From positions 1-48,153 of the forward strand of contig NZ_JAELTT010000031.1 in the NCBI RefSeq assembly GCF_016428975.1: a DNA stretch of 48,153 bases, in the 5' to 3' direction. The notes under the pieces were generated by a model. It made no database searches. It saw only the letters and a list, made by a program, of their open reading frames with translations, and was not told the DNA's origin. The translations under genes and the position numbers were made by a program. The DNA is from Dyella sp. ASV21. GTDB taxonomy: Bacteria; Pseudomonadota; Gammaproteobacteria; Xanthomonadales; Rhodanobacteraceae. This document shows positions 27,859-35,847 of the stretch, piece by piece; within the stretch, counting starts at the first letter, position 1, and each line of letters begins with the position of its first letter.

Positions 27859-29013
27859 ATGATGTTGTCCAGCGACGCGTCCATCACCGCCATCACCGTG
27901 CATGGCACGGAAGAACTGCGCCAGTTGCGCGATGCGCTGGCGCGGGTGGCGGATATGCCCGGTGCCGCTTCGGGCGTGGTGCAGCATCCGGATTGGCTGT
28001 TGTTCGAACTTGCCTGGCGCGGCGAGATCTTCTCGCCGCATGTGGTGGTGGTGCGTGCGCCGGATGGCAACGTGGTGGGCTACGCGCCGCTGCTCGCCTA
28101 TGTACACCACGCCCGTCTCGCGCTGGGGCCGCATCAGGTGCCGATCTATCGTGGGCGCGCGTTGCGGTTGCTTGGTTCGGGCGTGGTGGCGTCGCCAGCG
28201 TGGCGTGTGCAAGTGGAGCGTGCAGTGGCCGAGGTGTTGCGACATACGCGCCGCGCACGCGTGCTGCGCATCCAGGAGACGAGTTTGCCCAATAGCTTTG
28301 CGCAGGCCTTGGCGCTGGGGCCGCATCGCTTTACCCCGGTGCAATCGAACCTGCTCGATCAGGTGAGCTGGTCGATCGATCCCGCTCCCGCGCTAGGCGA
28401 CTGGCTGGGCGCGCTGGGCTCCAAGAAGCGCAACGATCTCACGCGTCGTCAGCGCAATGTGTACAAGAAGCTAGGCGAGCAGGCGCACATGCGTGTGTTC
28501 GAGCATCCGGATGACATGGAAACCTACGCGGCGCTGATGAATCAGGTGTACGCGAACAGCTGGCACGCCAAGGAGCTGCCGATCGATTGGCAGCTGCCCG
28601 CGCGGGTCGAGTTGTTTCGGCGGCTGGCGGCGCAGGGGCGCCTGGTGGGGCACCTGTTGTTGCTGGGAGATCGAGCGGTGGCGTATGTGCACGGCTATCG
28701 CCACGATGGTCGCTACCTGATGGACGATACCGGCTATGACGAAGAGTTCGCCCCGCTCGGCGCCGGTTCGGCCCTGGTGTTCCAGGCGGTATGCGACCTG
28801 CTGGAGCGTCACCCGGGCGATGTCATCGATTTCGGTTATGGCGACAACCAGTACAAGCGCGTCCTTTCCAATCGGCAGGTGCCCTGCGGTTCGTTGTATC
28901 TGGTCCGTGGGGCCAGCCCGTTGGCGCGCTTTGGCATGATCGCGCCTATGCGCGGCCTGTATCGCTGGGCGCGTCGGTTGTCCGGTCGCGCGCAAGACGC
29001 CAGTGTCGCCTGA
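27859..29013 (+). CDS. GNAT/FemAB-like acyltransferase (CelD/BcsL type)
   Basis: A 384-residue cytosolic protein with the double-GNAT layout of the CelD/BcsL family: WLLFELAWRGEIFSPHVVVVR and GYAPLLAYVHHARLALG in the first half. The second half begins WLGALGSKKRNDLTRRQRNVYKKLG, the helix typical of FemAB-like enzymes, followed by VGHLLLLGDRAVAYVHGYR, and DVIDFGYGDNQYKRVLSNRQ. XrtA loci usually carry such a FemAB-like gene (TIGR03019). It may acylate an amino sugar or transfer an aminoacyl group. ATG 27859 (or 27862) lies 17 bp after the flippase stop. It is the last gene of the plus-strand arm. Confidence 0.78.
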   Translation: MMLSSDASITAITVHGTEELRQLRDALARVADMPGAASGVVQHPDWLLFELAWRGEIFSPHVVVVRAPDGNVVGYAPLLAYVHHARLALGPHQVPIYRGRALRLLGSGVVASPAWRVQVERAVAEVLRHTRRARVLRIQETSLPNSFAQALALGPHRFTPVQSNLLDQVSWSIDPAPALGDWLGALGSKKRNDLTRRQRNVYKKLGEQAHMRVFEHPDDMETYAALMNQVYANSWHAKELPIDWQLPARVELFRRLAAQGRLVGHLLLLGDRAVAYVHGYRHDGRYLMDDTGYDEEFAPLGAGSALVFQAVCDLLERHPGDVIDFGYGDNQYKRVLSNRQVPCGSLYLVRGASPLARFGMIAPMRGLYRWARRLSGRAQDASVA

Positions 29014-29025
29014 GCGTCTGGGGCG

Positions 29026-29808
29026 TTAGGAATGTTCACCCAGCCAGCGACGACGCACCAGTTGATAGACCGGCCGTGACCAGCGCTTGAGCGGCTTCTT
29101 GAGGTTCCAGCTCAGCCATTGGCGCTGGCGTTGCGATCCTTCGCCGGTGGCCAATGCCAGCGCGTCCCGTGCGGCCGTGTCATGCCATACGGCGTAGCGT
29201 CCCAGCACGCGGCAGGCTTCTACGCTATGCATGGCTACGGTGGGCTCGGAGGTGAACAGGTAGCGAAAGCCTGCGGCAGCCACCACCCGCGCCACGCGGT
29301 GCGTATAGAAGCCGCCAGGCACCGAGGCAACCTGTACGGGCTCGCCGAGTATCTGCTCGAGGCGGTCGCGGCTTTCCACCCACTGCGCAGCCAGCGCAGC
29401 GTGATCGAGGCTGGAAATGTCCGCAGGGTGCGTGTGGGAGTGGCTACCCACCACATGGCCCGCGCGGTGCAGGGCAAGCAGCTCCGCCGCGGAAGCAAAG
29501 CCCGCGGTGCCGATACGTTGCGTGGTGATAAAAAAGTGCCCGCGCATGCCATGGCGATCCAGCAGTGTGGCCACGCGGGTCGCGCTCTCGCCACCATCGT
29601 CGAAGGTGAGCAGGCAGGTTCGATCGGCGGATGCTTCCTGTGCCAACACGGAGGGAAAGTGCAGGCCGCTGGAAGCGAGCGCATGGAGGTGCGCGGTGAA
29701 ATGCGCCGTATCGAGCTTGTAGTGGGCGGCGGCAGCGCCGGGGAAGCCGCTCTGGTCCGGCATGCCGGCGTCGACCACATCGTGATACATCAGCACGGGC
29801 ATGCTCAT
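29026..29808 (-). CDS. Polysaccharide deacetylase (NodB homology)
   Basis: 260 residues with the NodB catalytic set: VLMYHDV at the N-terminus, TFDDGG at 68-73 (metal/catalytic Asp), GSHSHTHPADISSL (HxxxH pair starting at 123), and PGGFYTHRV for the Pro-Gly loop. No signal peptide is evident, so it could act on intermediates in the cytosol. The C-terminus is basic (KKPLKRWSRPVYQLVRRRW). It is the last gene of the minus-strand arm, converging on the acyltransferase with 12 bp between stop codons. The start overlaps the formyltransferase-like gene by 4 bp. Confidence 0.88.
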   Translation of the reverse strand: MSMPVLMYHDVVDAGMPDQSGFPGAAAAHYKLDTAHFTAHLHALASSGLHFPSVLAQEASADRTCLLTFDDGGESATRVATLLDRHGMRGHFFITTQRIGTAGFASAAELLALHRAGHVVGSHSHTHPADISSLDHAALAAQWVESRDRLEQILGEPVQVASVPGGFYTHRVARVVAAAGFRYLFTSEPTVAMHSVEACRVLGRYAVWHDTAARDALALATGEGSQRQRQWLSWNLKKPLKRWSRPVYQLVRRRWLGEHS

Positions 29809-30593
29809 CGTTCGCCGGCCTTTGCCGCCGCGCGCTGCCAGCGCAGGTATCGGCTGAGCCAGGGCTGGCCCCAGGCCGCGCTGGCGCGATGGCGGGTATC
29901 GATGGTGCTGGCATCCCCGCGTGCGATCTCCTGCAAGCGCGCGGCGATGCGTTCCAGGTTCTCCAGCACGACGCGGTATTGGATAACCACATGCGATTCC
30001 CGCCGCTCGTCGAACGGGTAGCTGAAGTAGCCGTACACCGGCCCGGTATCCACACCGGCATCGACCTTCAGCAAGGTCATGCCCACGCGCTCCAAGTCAC
30101 GTTCGGAAAGCGCCCAGAAGCAACCGTGCGCATTGCGGTACTCCGGGCAGATGCCGGGATGCATCACGAAGCAGCCCACGCGAGGAATCGCCAGCAGCCG
30201 CTTCTTGAGCAGTTGCTTGCAGCGCGCCAGCACGACGTCGGGCGCCGCCTTTTTCAGAAAGGCGAGCACTGCCGGATCGTTCACGTCGGCAGCCATCACT
30301 TGCGGCACCGAGGGTGCGGCACCGTAGCGCTGGCGAAGCGTGGCCAGGGCTTGCTCAGTCCATGTCCCGTCGCGGCGAGCCAACGCCAGGCGCTGGTAAA
30401 GGCGCATGGCGATCACGTCCAGAAAGCGCAGCCAGCCCACGCGGTGGATTTCGCGTCGCACGCGGGCGCGCATCTGTTGCGGGGTTTCCTCCAGCACGAC
30501 GATACCCGCCAACTCGGAGAAGGAGTCCAGCCACGCGGCGAGTCCTTCGCGGTCAAAGCGGTCCGAGGCATGGCAGATCAGCACGGTGCGCAT
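29805..30593 (-). CDS. Formyltransferase-like protein (PF00551 type)
   Basis: 262 residues from ATG 30593, which starts MRTVLICHAS. The formyltransferase core is visible: VMHPGICPEYRNAHGCFWAL (His145) and LLKVDAGVDTGPVY (Asp182), the His and Asp of the family's Asn-His-Asp triad. The Asn expected two residues before the His is Val143 (CFVMH). Related enzymes formylate amino sugars with 10-formyltetrahydrofolate, so N-formylation of an EPS sugar is a reasonable guess, but the missing Asn makes activity uncertain. The N-terminal ~90 residues are not typical of the folate enzymes. It follows the DHFEP gene by 1 bp. Confidence 0.75.
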   Translation of the reverse strand: MRTVLICHASDRFDREGLAAWLDSFSELAGIVVLEETPQQMRARVRREIHRVGWLRFLDVIAMRLYQRLALARRDGTWTEQALATLRQRYGAAPSVPQVMAADVNDPAVLAFLKKAAPDVVLARCKQLLKKRLLAIPRVGCFVMHPGICPEYRNAHGCFWALSERDLERVGMTLLKVDAGVDTGPVYGYFSYPFDERRESHVVIQYRVVLENLERIAARLQEIARGDASTIDTRHRASAAWGQPWLSRYLRWQRAAAKAGER

Positions 30594-30594
30594 G

Positions 30595-31758
30595 TCAATA
30601 CGCCCGGTGCGGTGGCGGCGGGAGTGCAAAGTCGCGGTATTCGTTGGGATTGCCGCGCTTGCCCGCCTCGGCCGCCTTGATGATGTTGTACATCTCGCGC
30701 GCGGTGACGTAATGCAGCATATGGCGGTTGCCGTCGTTGTAGCGCTGCTCCAGGTAGCGATGCATGGCGTGTACGGGTTCGCCGAGCAAGGTATCCATGT
30801 CGCGCTCCTGCGTGCCGTGCGTATGGATCTTCACGAAGATCCAATCCGGGCGGCCCTCCACCTGCACGCCGGCGCGCACCCAGGCATCCACGCGCGCATC
30901 GCTGGGCGGGCAGGAGGCGCGTACGTCGGCATTCTCCACGCGGGGAATCACACCCAGCCGACGCTCGCGCCAGTTGAGTCCCAGTGGACCCTGTACGATC
31001 AACAGGTCGCCGCTGGGCTGGCCGCCGACACGCGCCGGCACGCCGGTGTCGTGCGACTTGGGGCGCGCGACGTCATCGGTGGCGTAGTAGATGGCATTGA
31101 TGGTGCGCGTTTGCGTGTCGCTGGGCGCGGAGGGCAGGGTGAAGTCGGCATAGCAGCCCAGTTCGCGCAGCAGTACCAGCTCGTTGTTGAGGCCACACCA
31201 ACGGCCATCCGCACGCGAGTTGTCCAGACACCAGTTGCCGTGGATGAAACCAAAGCGCAGCTCACCCGTGTCGGGGTCGCGCGATAGCGCGCCGTGGCGT
31301 TCGTGCAACACCTGGTTGAAGCGGGCGATGGTGCTGCGGAAATTGGCTTCGGTGTCGTTGTCGTGATGCAGGTGCACCTCGATCTCGCCGTAGCCATCCG
31401 CGCAGAGCGCCGCCAGTTTGTCGAGGTGTTCGTCGACGTATTCTTCTTCCGGATAGAAGAAGGTGTGCTGCGGCGGCCGGCCGTCAGCGTCGCGGTGTGC
31501 ATTGGCCAGCAACCGGTATTCATGGCACCAGCGGTCCACCCGGGCGCGCTGTGTCTCCAGCGGTGCCTTGCCCCAGGCAGGCTCGAAGTGATCGACGAAG
31601 CAGAACATCACATGCACCGTGCCCTTGCCCGGATCGGGCACGCGCCGGCGCAGGTAGCTGCCCAGCCATATCTGCATGTTGCGCGCGTAGATCGCCCGCC
31701 GCAGCACCACCGCCATCATGGCGAGCACCACCACCAGGATCAAAAGTAGCAGGCTCAT
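30595..31758 (-). CDS. Membrane-anchored protein of unknown function ('DHFEP' protein, deacetylase-like)
   Basis: 387 residues from ATG 31758, which overlaps the GT4 gene by 4 bp. An N-terminal transmembrane anchor (MSLLLLILVVVLAMMAVVL) is followed by VHVMFCFVDHFEPAWG, FFYPEEEYVDEHL, GYGEIEVHLHHDNDTEANF and FGFIHGNWCLDNS. Asp and His in this order at strand ends suggest a distant relative of the NodB/glycoside-hydrolase-deacetylase barrel with a metal site; the canonical TFDDG is absent. Later DWIFVKIHTHGT adds another His pair. I do not recognise a characterised family. Its place among glycosyltransferases and deacetylases suggests an inner-membrane carbohydrate-modifying enzyme facing the cytosol or periplasm. 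Confidence 0.65.
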   Translation of the reverse strand: MSLLLLILVVVLAMMAVVLRRAIYARNMQIWLGSYLRRRVPDPGKGTVHVMFCFVDHFEPAWGKAPLETQRARVDRWCHEYRLLANAHRDADGRPPQHTFFYPEEEYVDEHLDKLAALCADGYGEIEVHLHHDNDTEANFRSTIARFNQVLHERHGALSRDPDTGELRFGFIHGNWCLDNSRADGRWCGLNNELVLLRELGCYADFTLPSAPSDTQTRTINAIYYATDDVARPKSHDTGVPARVGGQPSGDLLIVQGPLGLNWRERRLGVIPRVENADVRASCPPSDARVDAWVRAGVQVEGRPDWIFVKIHTHGTQERDMDTLLGEPVHAMHRYLEQRYNDGNRHMLHYVTAREMYNIIKAAEAGKRGNPNEYRDFALPPPPHRAY

Positions 31759-32921
31759 CCCACGGCCTCCGTCGGCACCAGCGAGAGCAATTGCTCGGCG
31801 TTGTTGCGCCACTGGCGTTCGCGTACGACATAGTCGCGCGCGGCGTGGCCGATGCGTCGGCGTTCGTCTTCCTGGGTGGCCAGATCCAGCACGCGTTGCA
31901 CACAGGCATCGAGTTCGCCGCGCGGGAAAAGCCAGCCGGTGTGCCCGTCGCTGATGACCTCCGTGACAGGCTCGTAATCGGGCGCGACCACGGCCACGCC
32001 CATCGCCATGAGTTCGAACAGCTTCATGGGCGAGCCGTAGAGGTTGGAGTCGGGCAGCACGGCGTAATCCATGCATGCGATCCAGGCGGCCACGTCGTCA
32101 TGCGGTACCCGGCCGGGCAGGATCACCCGATGCGACAAGCCGCGCTCGGCCACCAGCTCGCGCACGGCCGGTAGCGTGCGTCCGTCGCCGACCAGTACCA
32201 GCAACAGTTCGGGTTGTTCGCGCAAGCGCTGGGCGATGGCGTCGACGAAGCCGTCCACGCCGTGCCAATGCGCAAATACACCGATGTGACCGCATACCAC
32301 GTAGCCCTTGAGCCCGCGTTCGGCGCGCAGGCGTTCGCGATCGTAGCGGCGGGGATCGAAGCGGGACAGGTCCGCTGCGTTGGGCGACACCACCGAGGGC
32401 GCGATCCGCCCGTAGGCTTCCTCCGCTTGTTGGCGGAAATAGCTGGAGATGAACACCAACCCGGTGCACTGGCGCAGGCACCAGCCCTCGATGCGACGGG
32501 CCAGGCCGGTGAGCTTCAACGGCCGCACGCGATGCACCAGGGCGGAGTCGTTGATCTCAAGCACCAGGGGAATGCCATGCAGCCGCGCCAGCCACACGGT
32601 GGCGAACAGGAATAGCGAGTAGCGCTCGTAGATCAGCTGGGGACGCTGTTGACGGATCGCCCGTTCGATGCGCCACAAGGTGACCAGGTTGTAGCCCAGC
32701 TCCAGCAGTTCGAACAGCACGCCGGGCATGTGCGCCACCAGTGCGGCGAGTCGGCCGCGCTTGCCGGGCTGCGCGGCAGCGAACTCGTGTTCGGGATCGG
32801 CGCCGGGGAACGACATCACCGTGACGTCGTGGCCCAGGTCGCGTAGCGCATGGACGATGCCGCGAATGTGCACGCCTTCCACATGGCGGCCGCGCGTGCG
32901 GTGGTGATACAGGATCTTCAT
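31755..32921 (-). CDS. GT4-family glycosyltransferase
   Basis: 388 residues from ATG 32921 (MKILYHHRTRGRHVEGVHIRGIV). The GT-B fold is clear: N-terminal domain with GRHVEGVHIRGIVHALRDLGHDV, a middle SPNAADLSRFDPRRYDRERL, then the donor domain VVCGHIGVFAHWHGVDGFVDAI and LVLVGDGRTLPAVRELVAERG. The E-x7-E-type motif lies in DYAVLPDSNLYGSPMKLFELMAMG, where the first Glu is replaced (SNLYGSPMKLFE), a common variation. Upstream frame extension (MAACRPP...) does not look coding. It overlaps its neighbours by 4 bp on both sides. The sugar and linkage cannot be told. Confidence 0.9.
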   Translation of the reverse strand: MKILYHHRTRGRHVEGVHIRGIVHALRDLGHDVTVMSFPGADPEHEFAAAQPGKRGRLAALVAHMPGVLFELLELGYNLVTLWRIERAIRQQRPQLIYERYSLFLFATVWLARLHGIPLVLEINDSALVHRVRPLKLTGLARRIEGWCLRQCTGLVFISSYFRQQAEEAYGRIAPSVVSPNAADLSRFDPRRYDRERLRAERGLKGYVVCGHIGVFAHWHGVDGFVDAIAQRLREQPELLLVLVGDGRTLPAVRELVAERGLSHRVILPGRVPHDDVAAWIACMDYAVLPDSNLYGSPMKLFELMAMGVAVVAPDYEPVTEVISDGHTGWLFPRGELDACVQRVLDLATQEDERRRIGHAARDYVVRERQWRNNAEQLLSLVPTEAVG

Positions 32922-33559
32922 GGTCCTATCCCTGGCAAGGCGCGGAACTGGTGGCCGGCACGCTGCCATTCCGGCAGCAGCACGGCGAGTGCATCGGTAG
33001 CGCGGTCGCTGTCGTCATGCATGAGCACGATGTCGCCGGAACGCGGCGGGTCGGCGCGCAGGCGGGCGACGAAATCGTGGTGCTCAGGCTTTTGGTAGTC
33101 GAGGCTGTCGTACGACCAGTACACGATGTTGCGCGACTGGCGTGCGCACTGCAGCAGCAGGCGCGCATCGAGGTGGCCCTGCGGCGTGCGCAGGCGGTGC
33201 CGGGCTTGCCCGTCGAACGCCTGCAGCAAGGCATCGGTGCGTGCGAACTCGTCCATCTGCTGTCGCAGCGTCATCGCCTGGAACGCACGGTGGGAATAGG
33301 AATGGTTGGCGACCAGGTGGCCATCCCGCACCATGCGCGCCACCAGTTCGGGATGGTGTTCCACGCGATGGCCGACCAGGAAGAAGCTGGCATGCACGCC
33401 ATGTTCGGCCAGAAGATCGAGCAGGCGAGGCGTGTGCTGCGGGTCGGGGCCATCGTCGAAGGTGAGATAGCGCACACCATCGAGGCTCGGCCCGCGCGTC
33501 TGCAGCAGGCTGTCCGGCAGCCAGCGGAGCAGGCGCTGCTTATGGGGTCGCATATTCAC
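32918..33559 (-). CDS. Polysaccharide deacetylase (NodB homology), short form
   Basis: 213 residues, nearly just the NodB domain: YLTFDDGPDPQHTPRLLDLL with TFDDG at 33-37, FFLVGHRVEHHPELVARM, NHSYSHRAFQAMT at 85-97 (HxxxH-type metal pair), RTPQGHLDARLL, and the C-terminal DIVLMHDD. These are all five NodB motifs, although the usual R-x-P-[YF]-G reads RTPQG. No signal peptide, so probably cytosolic or membrane-associated. Chitooligosaccharide-deacetylase-like activity on GlcNAc units is the family expectation. Starts and stops overlap the flanking GT4 genes by 4 bp. Confidence 0.9.
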   Translation of the reverse strand: MNMRPHKQRLLRWLPDSLLQTRGPSLDGVRYLTFDDGPDPQHTPRLLDLLAEHGVHASFFLVGHRVEHHPELVARMVRDGHLVANHSYSHRAFQAMTLRQQMDEFARTDALLQAFDGQARHRLRTPQGHLDARLLLQCARQSRNIVYWSYDSLDYQKPEHHDFVARLRADPPRSGDIVLMHDDSDRATDALAVLLPEWQRAGHQFRALPGIGP

Positions 33560-34734
33560 GCAACGGCCCTCGCTGGCGATGGCGCTGACGCTACCACTTC
33601 GCTGAGGATGGTGGCGAGATGGCGCACGTTGTCTTCCCAGCGAAAGACCGAGGCGTGCAGGGCGATCGCCTCGCTATCCCAGTGGCGCTCGCAGGCCTCG
33701 ATCAAGGCCGCCGACAGGGCGGCAGGGTCGTGCGGCGGCACCAGCAAGCCGGCCAGCGCCGGCACCACTTCCGGAATGCCGCCCACCTGCGTGGCGACCA
33801 CCGGGGTGCCGCACGACATGGCTTCCAGTACCACGTTGGGTACGCCCTCATTGTGGCTGGGCAGGCATAGCAGATCCGCGGCGCGGAACCAGTCGCCCAG
33901 CGCATCATGGGGGATGGCGCCGACCAGTTGTACTCGATCGGCACAACCCAGCACGCTGGCGCGCTCGCGTAGCGCTGCCGCGCATGGGCCGGCGCCGACG
34001 TAGGCGAGTTGGGCCCGGGGCTGTGCGGCCAGCAAGGCGGGGAAGGCCTCGAGCAGATCCAGGCAGCCTTTGCTGTCCTTCAGGTTACCCACGTACAGCA
34101 GCAGCGGGGCGTCGGGGGATAGCTGGAGGCGACTGCGCGCCTCGCTGAGGGAGCCCGGCGCGAACAGGGTGGGGTCCACGCCGTTGTAGAGCACGTGCAC
34201 CTGCGACGGCTGCGCGCCCAGCGCGGTGGCCTTGGCGCCGAGTGCCTGGCTTACCGCCACCACGGCATGGGCGTCGCGCAGCGCGGAGGCGATTTGCGGC
34301 CGGCGCAGCGCGAAGGTGGCTTGCACGTTGAGATCGCTGCCATGCACTTTCACCACATACGGAATACCGAGCTTGCGCGCCAACCAGCCTACCGCCACCG
34401 CGTCGGGATACGCCCAACTGGCGAGCAGGCAATCGTAATGCGCCGCACGCAGGCGGCGGCCACGCTGGGCAAGCAACGACAGGTACCAGCACGCGGCGTG
34501 CAGCGAGCGGCCGATGCGCGGCGGATAGACAAAGGTAAAGTAGTCGGTGCGCAATGCCTTGAGCGATACCTCGCCCTTGCGTCCGGCCAGACGCTCGCGA
34601 AAGTCCACGGCGGTGAGCACGTCCACGTCGTGATGCTGGGCCAGCCGTTCGAATTGCTGACGATTGAAGGCGCCGCGCAGCGGGTCCCAAGGCGTGGGGA
34701 AGAGGTTGGTCAACACGAGCACGCGCAGGCGCAT
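33556..34734 (-). CDS. GT4-family glycosyltransferase
   Basis: 392 residues with a complete GT-B fold: VLVLTNLFPTPWDPLRGAFNRQQFERL at the N-terminus, GIPYVVKVHGSDLNV, VLYNGVDPTLFAPGS, then LLLYVGNLKDSKGCLDLLEAFPAL and LAYVGAGPCAAALRERA. The donor-site motif is LLCLPSHNEGVPNVVLEAMSCGTPVVAT, an intact E-x7-E. GGIPEVVP follows. Best described as a GT4 enzyme, resembling capsular and Xrt-associated glycosyltransferases. It ends in overlap with the short deacetylase and follows the next upstream GT4 after 3 bp, so it is part of the same operon. Confidence 0.92.
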   Translation of the reverse strand: MRLRVLVLTNLFPTPWDPLRGAFNRQQFERLAQHHDVDVLTAVDFRERLAGRKGEVSLKALRTDYFTFVYPPRIGRSLHAACWYLSLLAQRGRRLRAAHYDCLLASWAYPDAVAVGWLARKLGIPYVVKVHGSDLNVQATFALRRPQIASALRDAHAVVAVSQALGAKATALGAQPSQVHVLYNGVDPTLFAPGSLSEARSRLQLSPDAPLLLYVGNLKDSKGCLDLLEAFPALLAAQPRAQLAYVGAGPCAAALRERASVLGCADRVQLVGAIPHDALGDWFRAADLLCLPSHNEGVPNVVLEAMSCGTPVVATQVGGIPEVVPALAGLLVPPHDPAALSAALIEACERHWDSEAIALHASVFRWEDNVRHLATILSEVVASAPSPARAVA

Positions 34735-34737
34735 CGC

Positions 34738-35847
34738 TCAGTGCTCCGTGTCTTGGTAGAGCCGGTCATAGCGGCCGGCCATGGTTTCCAGCGAACCGTT
34801 GCGCTCCACCCATTCGCGTGCGGCACGACCGCAGGCACTGGCTTTCTGGGGCGCCTGGATCAAGGCAAGCATGGCCTCGGCCAGGGCCGGCGGGTCGCCG
34901 GCGGGTACCAGCCGCCCGGTGTGGCCGTCGTGCACGATTTCGCCATTGCCGCCGACGTCGGTCGCCACGATGGGTAGCGCGGTGGCGCAGGCTTCCAGCA
35001 AGGCCATCGAATATCCCTCGCTGAGCGACGAGAGCACGAACAGGTCCAGTCCACGCAACAACGCCTGCACGTCGTTGCGGTCGCCGAGGAAATGCACGGC
35101 CTGTTGCAGGCCTTCGTCGTTCACGCGCTGCTGCAGGTGCGCGCGCAGTTCGCCGTCGCCAATCAGCACCAGCGCGGCATGCGGATGCCGCGCATGCACC
35201 TGGCCGAAGGCGCGGATCAGGCCGATCTGGTCCTTGGCCCAGTTGAGGCGTCCCACGGTGCCGATGAGGGGGGCGTGCGCGGGCAGTTGCAAGGCTTCCA
35301 GCAGGCGCAGGCGCATATCGGGCGAGGCGGGCGCGAACAGGTTCACCGGAATGCCGTTGGGCACCACTTCGGCCTTTACCCGGGGCACGATGCCGCGCGC
35401 CACCGCGTCGCGCAGCGCCGCCTGGCAAACCGTCACCACGGTATCGGTATGCGCGAGCGCGCGGCGATACAACCACTCGCGGCGCCCCGTGCGCTGGTTC
35501 ACGCCCATGCCATGGCGGGTGTTGAGGATGCGTCGAATGCCCAGCCCGCAACTTGCCAGCACGGCCTGATAGTGCGCCACCGCGTTATGCGTGTGCAGCA
35601 CCTCGGTGCCGTGGCGCGCGAAGCTGCGGCGGGCGCGGGCCAGCGCCCGAAAGTCCACCCCGTCGCGCTTGTGGCAGCCGATGACGGGAATGCCCAGTGC
35701 ATCCAGCTCGTGCGCCTGCGAGCCGGTTTCGAACAGGCACACTACCTGGCAGCGGTGGCCTTGGCGGTGCTGGATCTTCACCAACTCAAGCACCATGCGC
35801 TCCAGGCCGCCGCGATTGAGGTTTTCCACTACGTGGGTGATGTTCAC
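34738..35847 (-). CDS. GT4-family glycosyltransferase
   Basis: 369 residues beginning at a GTG that overlaps the CapK-like stop by one base. MNITHVVENLNRGGLERMVLELVKIQ shows the 'GGLE' loop of many GT4 enzymes, including the XrtA-associated sugar transferase (TIGR03088). Then VVPNGIPVNLFAPASPDM, IGTVGRLNWAKDQIGLIRAF and LVLIGDGELRAHLQ follow, and the donor motif is FVLSSLSEGYSMALLEACATALPIVAT with intact E-x7-E. GGNGEIV comes after it. A retaining hexosyl- or similar transferase is expected. Confidence 0.92.
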   Translation of the reverse strand: MNITHVVENLNRGGLERMVLELVKIQHRQGHRCQVVCLFETGSQAHELDALGIPVIGCHKRDGVDFRALARARRSFARHGTEVLHTHNAVAHYQAVLASCGLGIRRILNTRHGMGVNQRTGRREWLYRRALAHTDTVVTVCQAALRDAVARGIVPRVKAEVVPNGIPVNLFAPASPDMRLRLLEALQLPAHAPLIGTVGRLNWAKDQIGLIRAFGQVHARHPHAALVLIGDGELRAHLQQRVNDEGLQQAVHFLGDRNDVQALLRGLDLFVLSSLSEGYSMALLEACATALPIVATDVGGNGEIVHDGHTGRLVPAGDPPALAEAMLALIQAPQKASACGRAAREWVERNGSLETMAGRYDRLYQDTEH

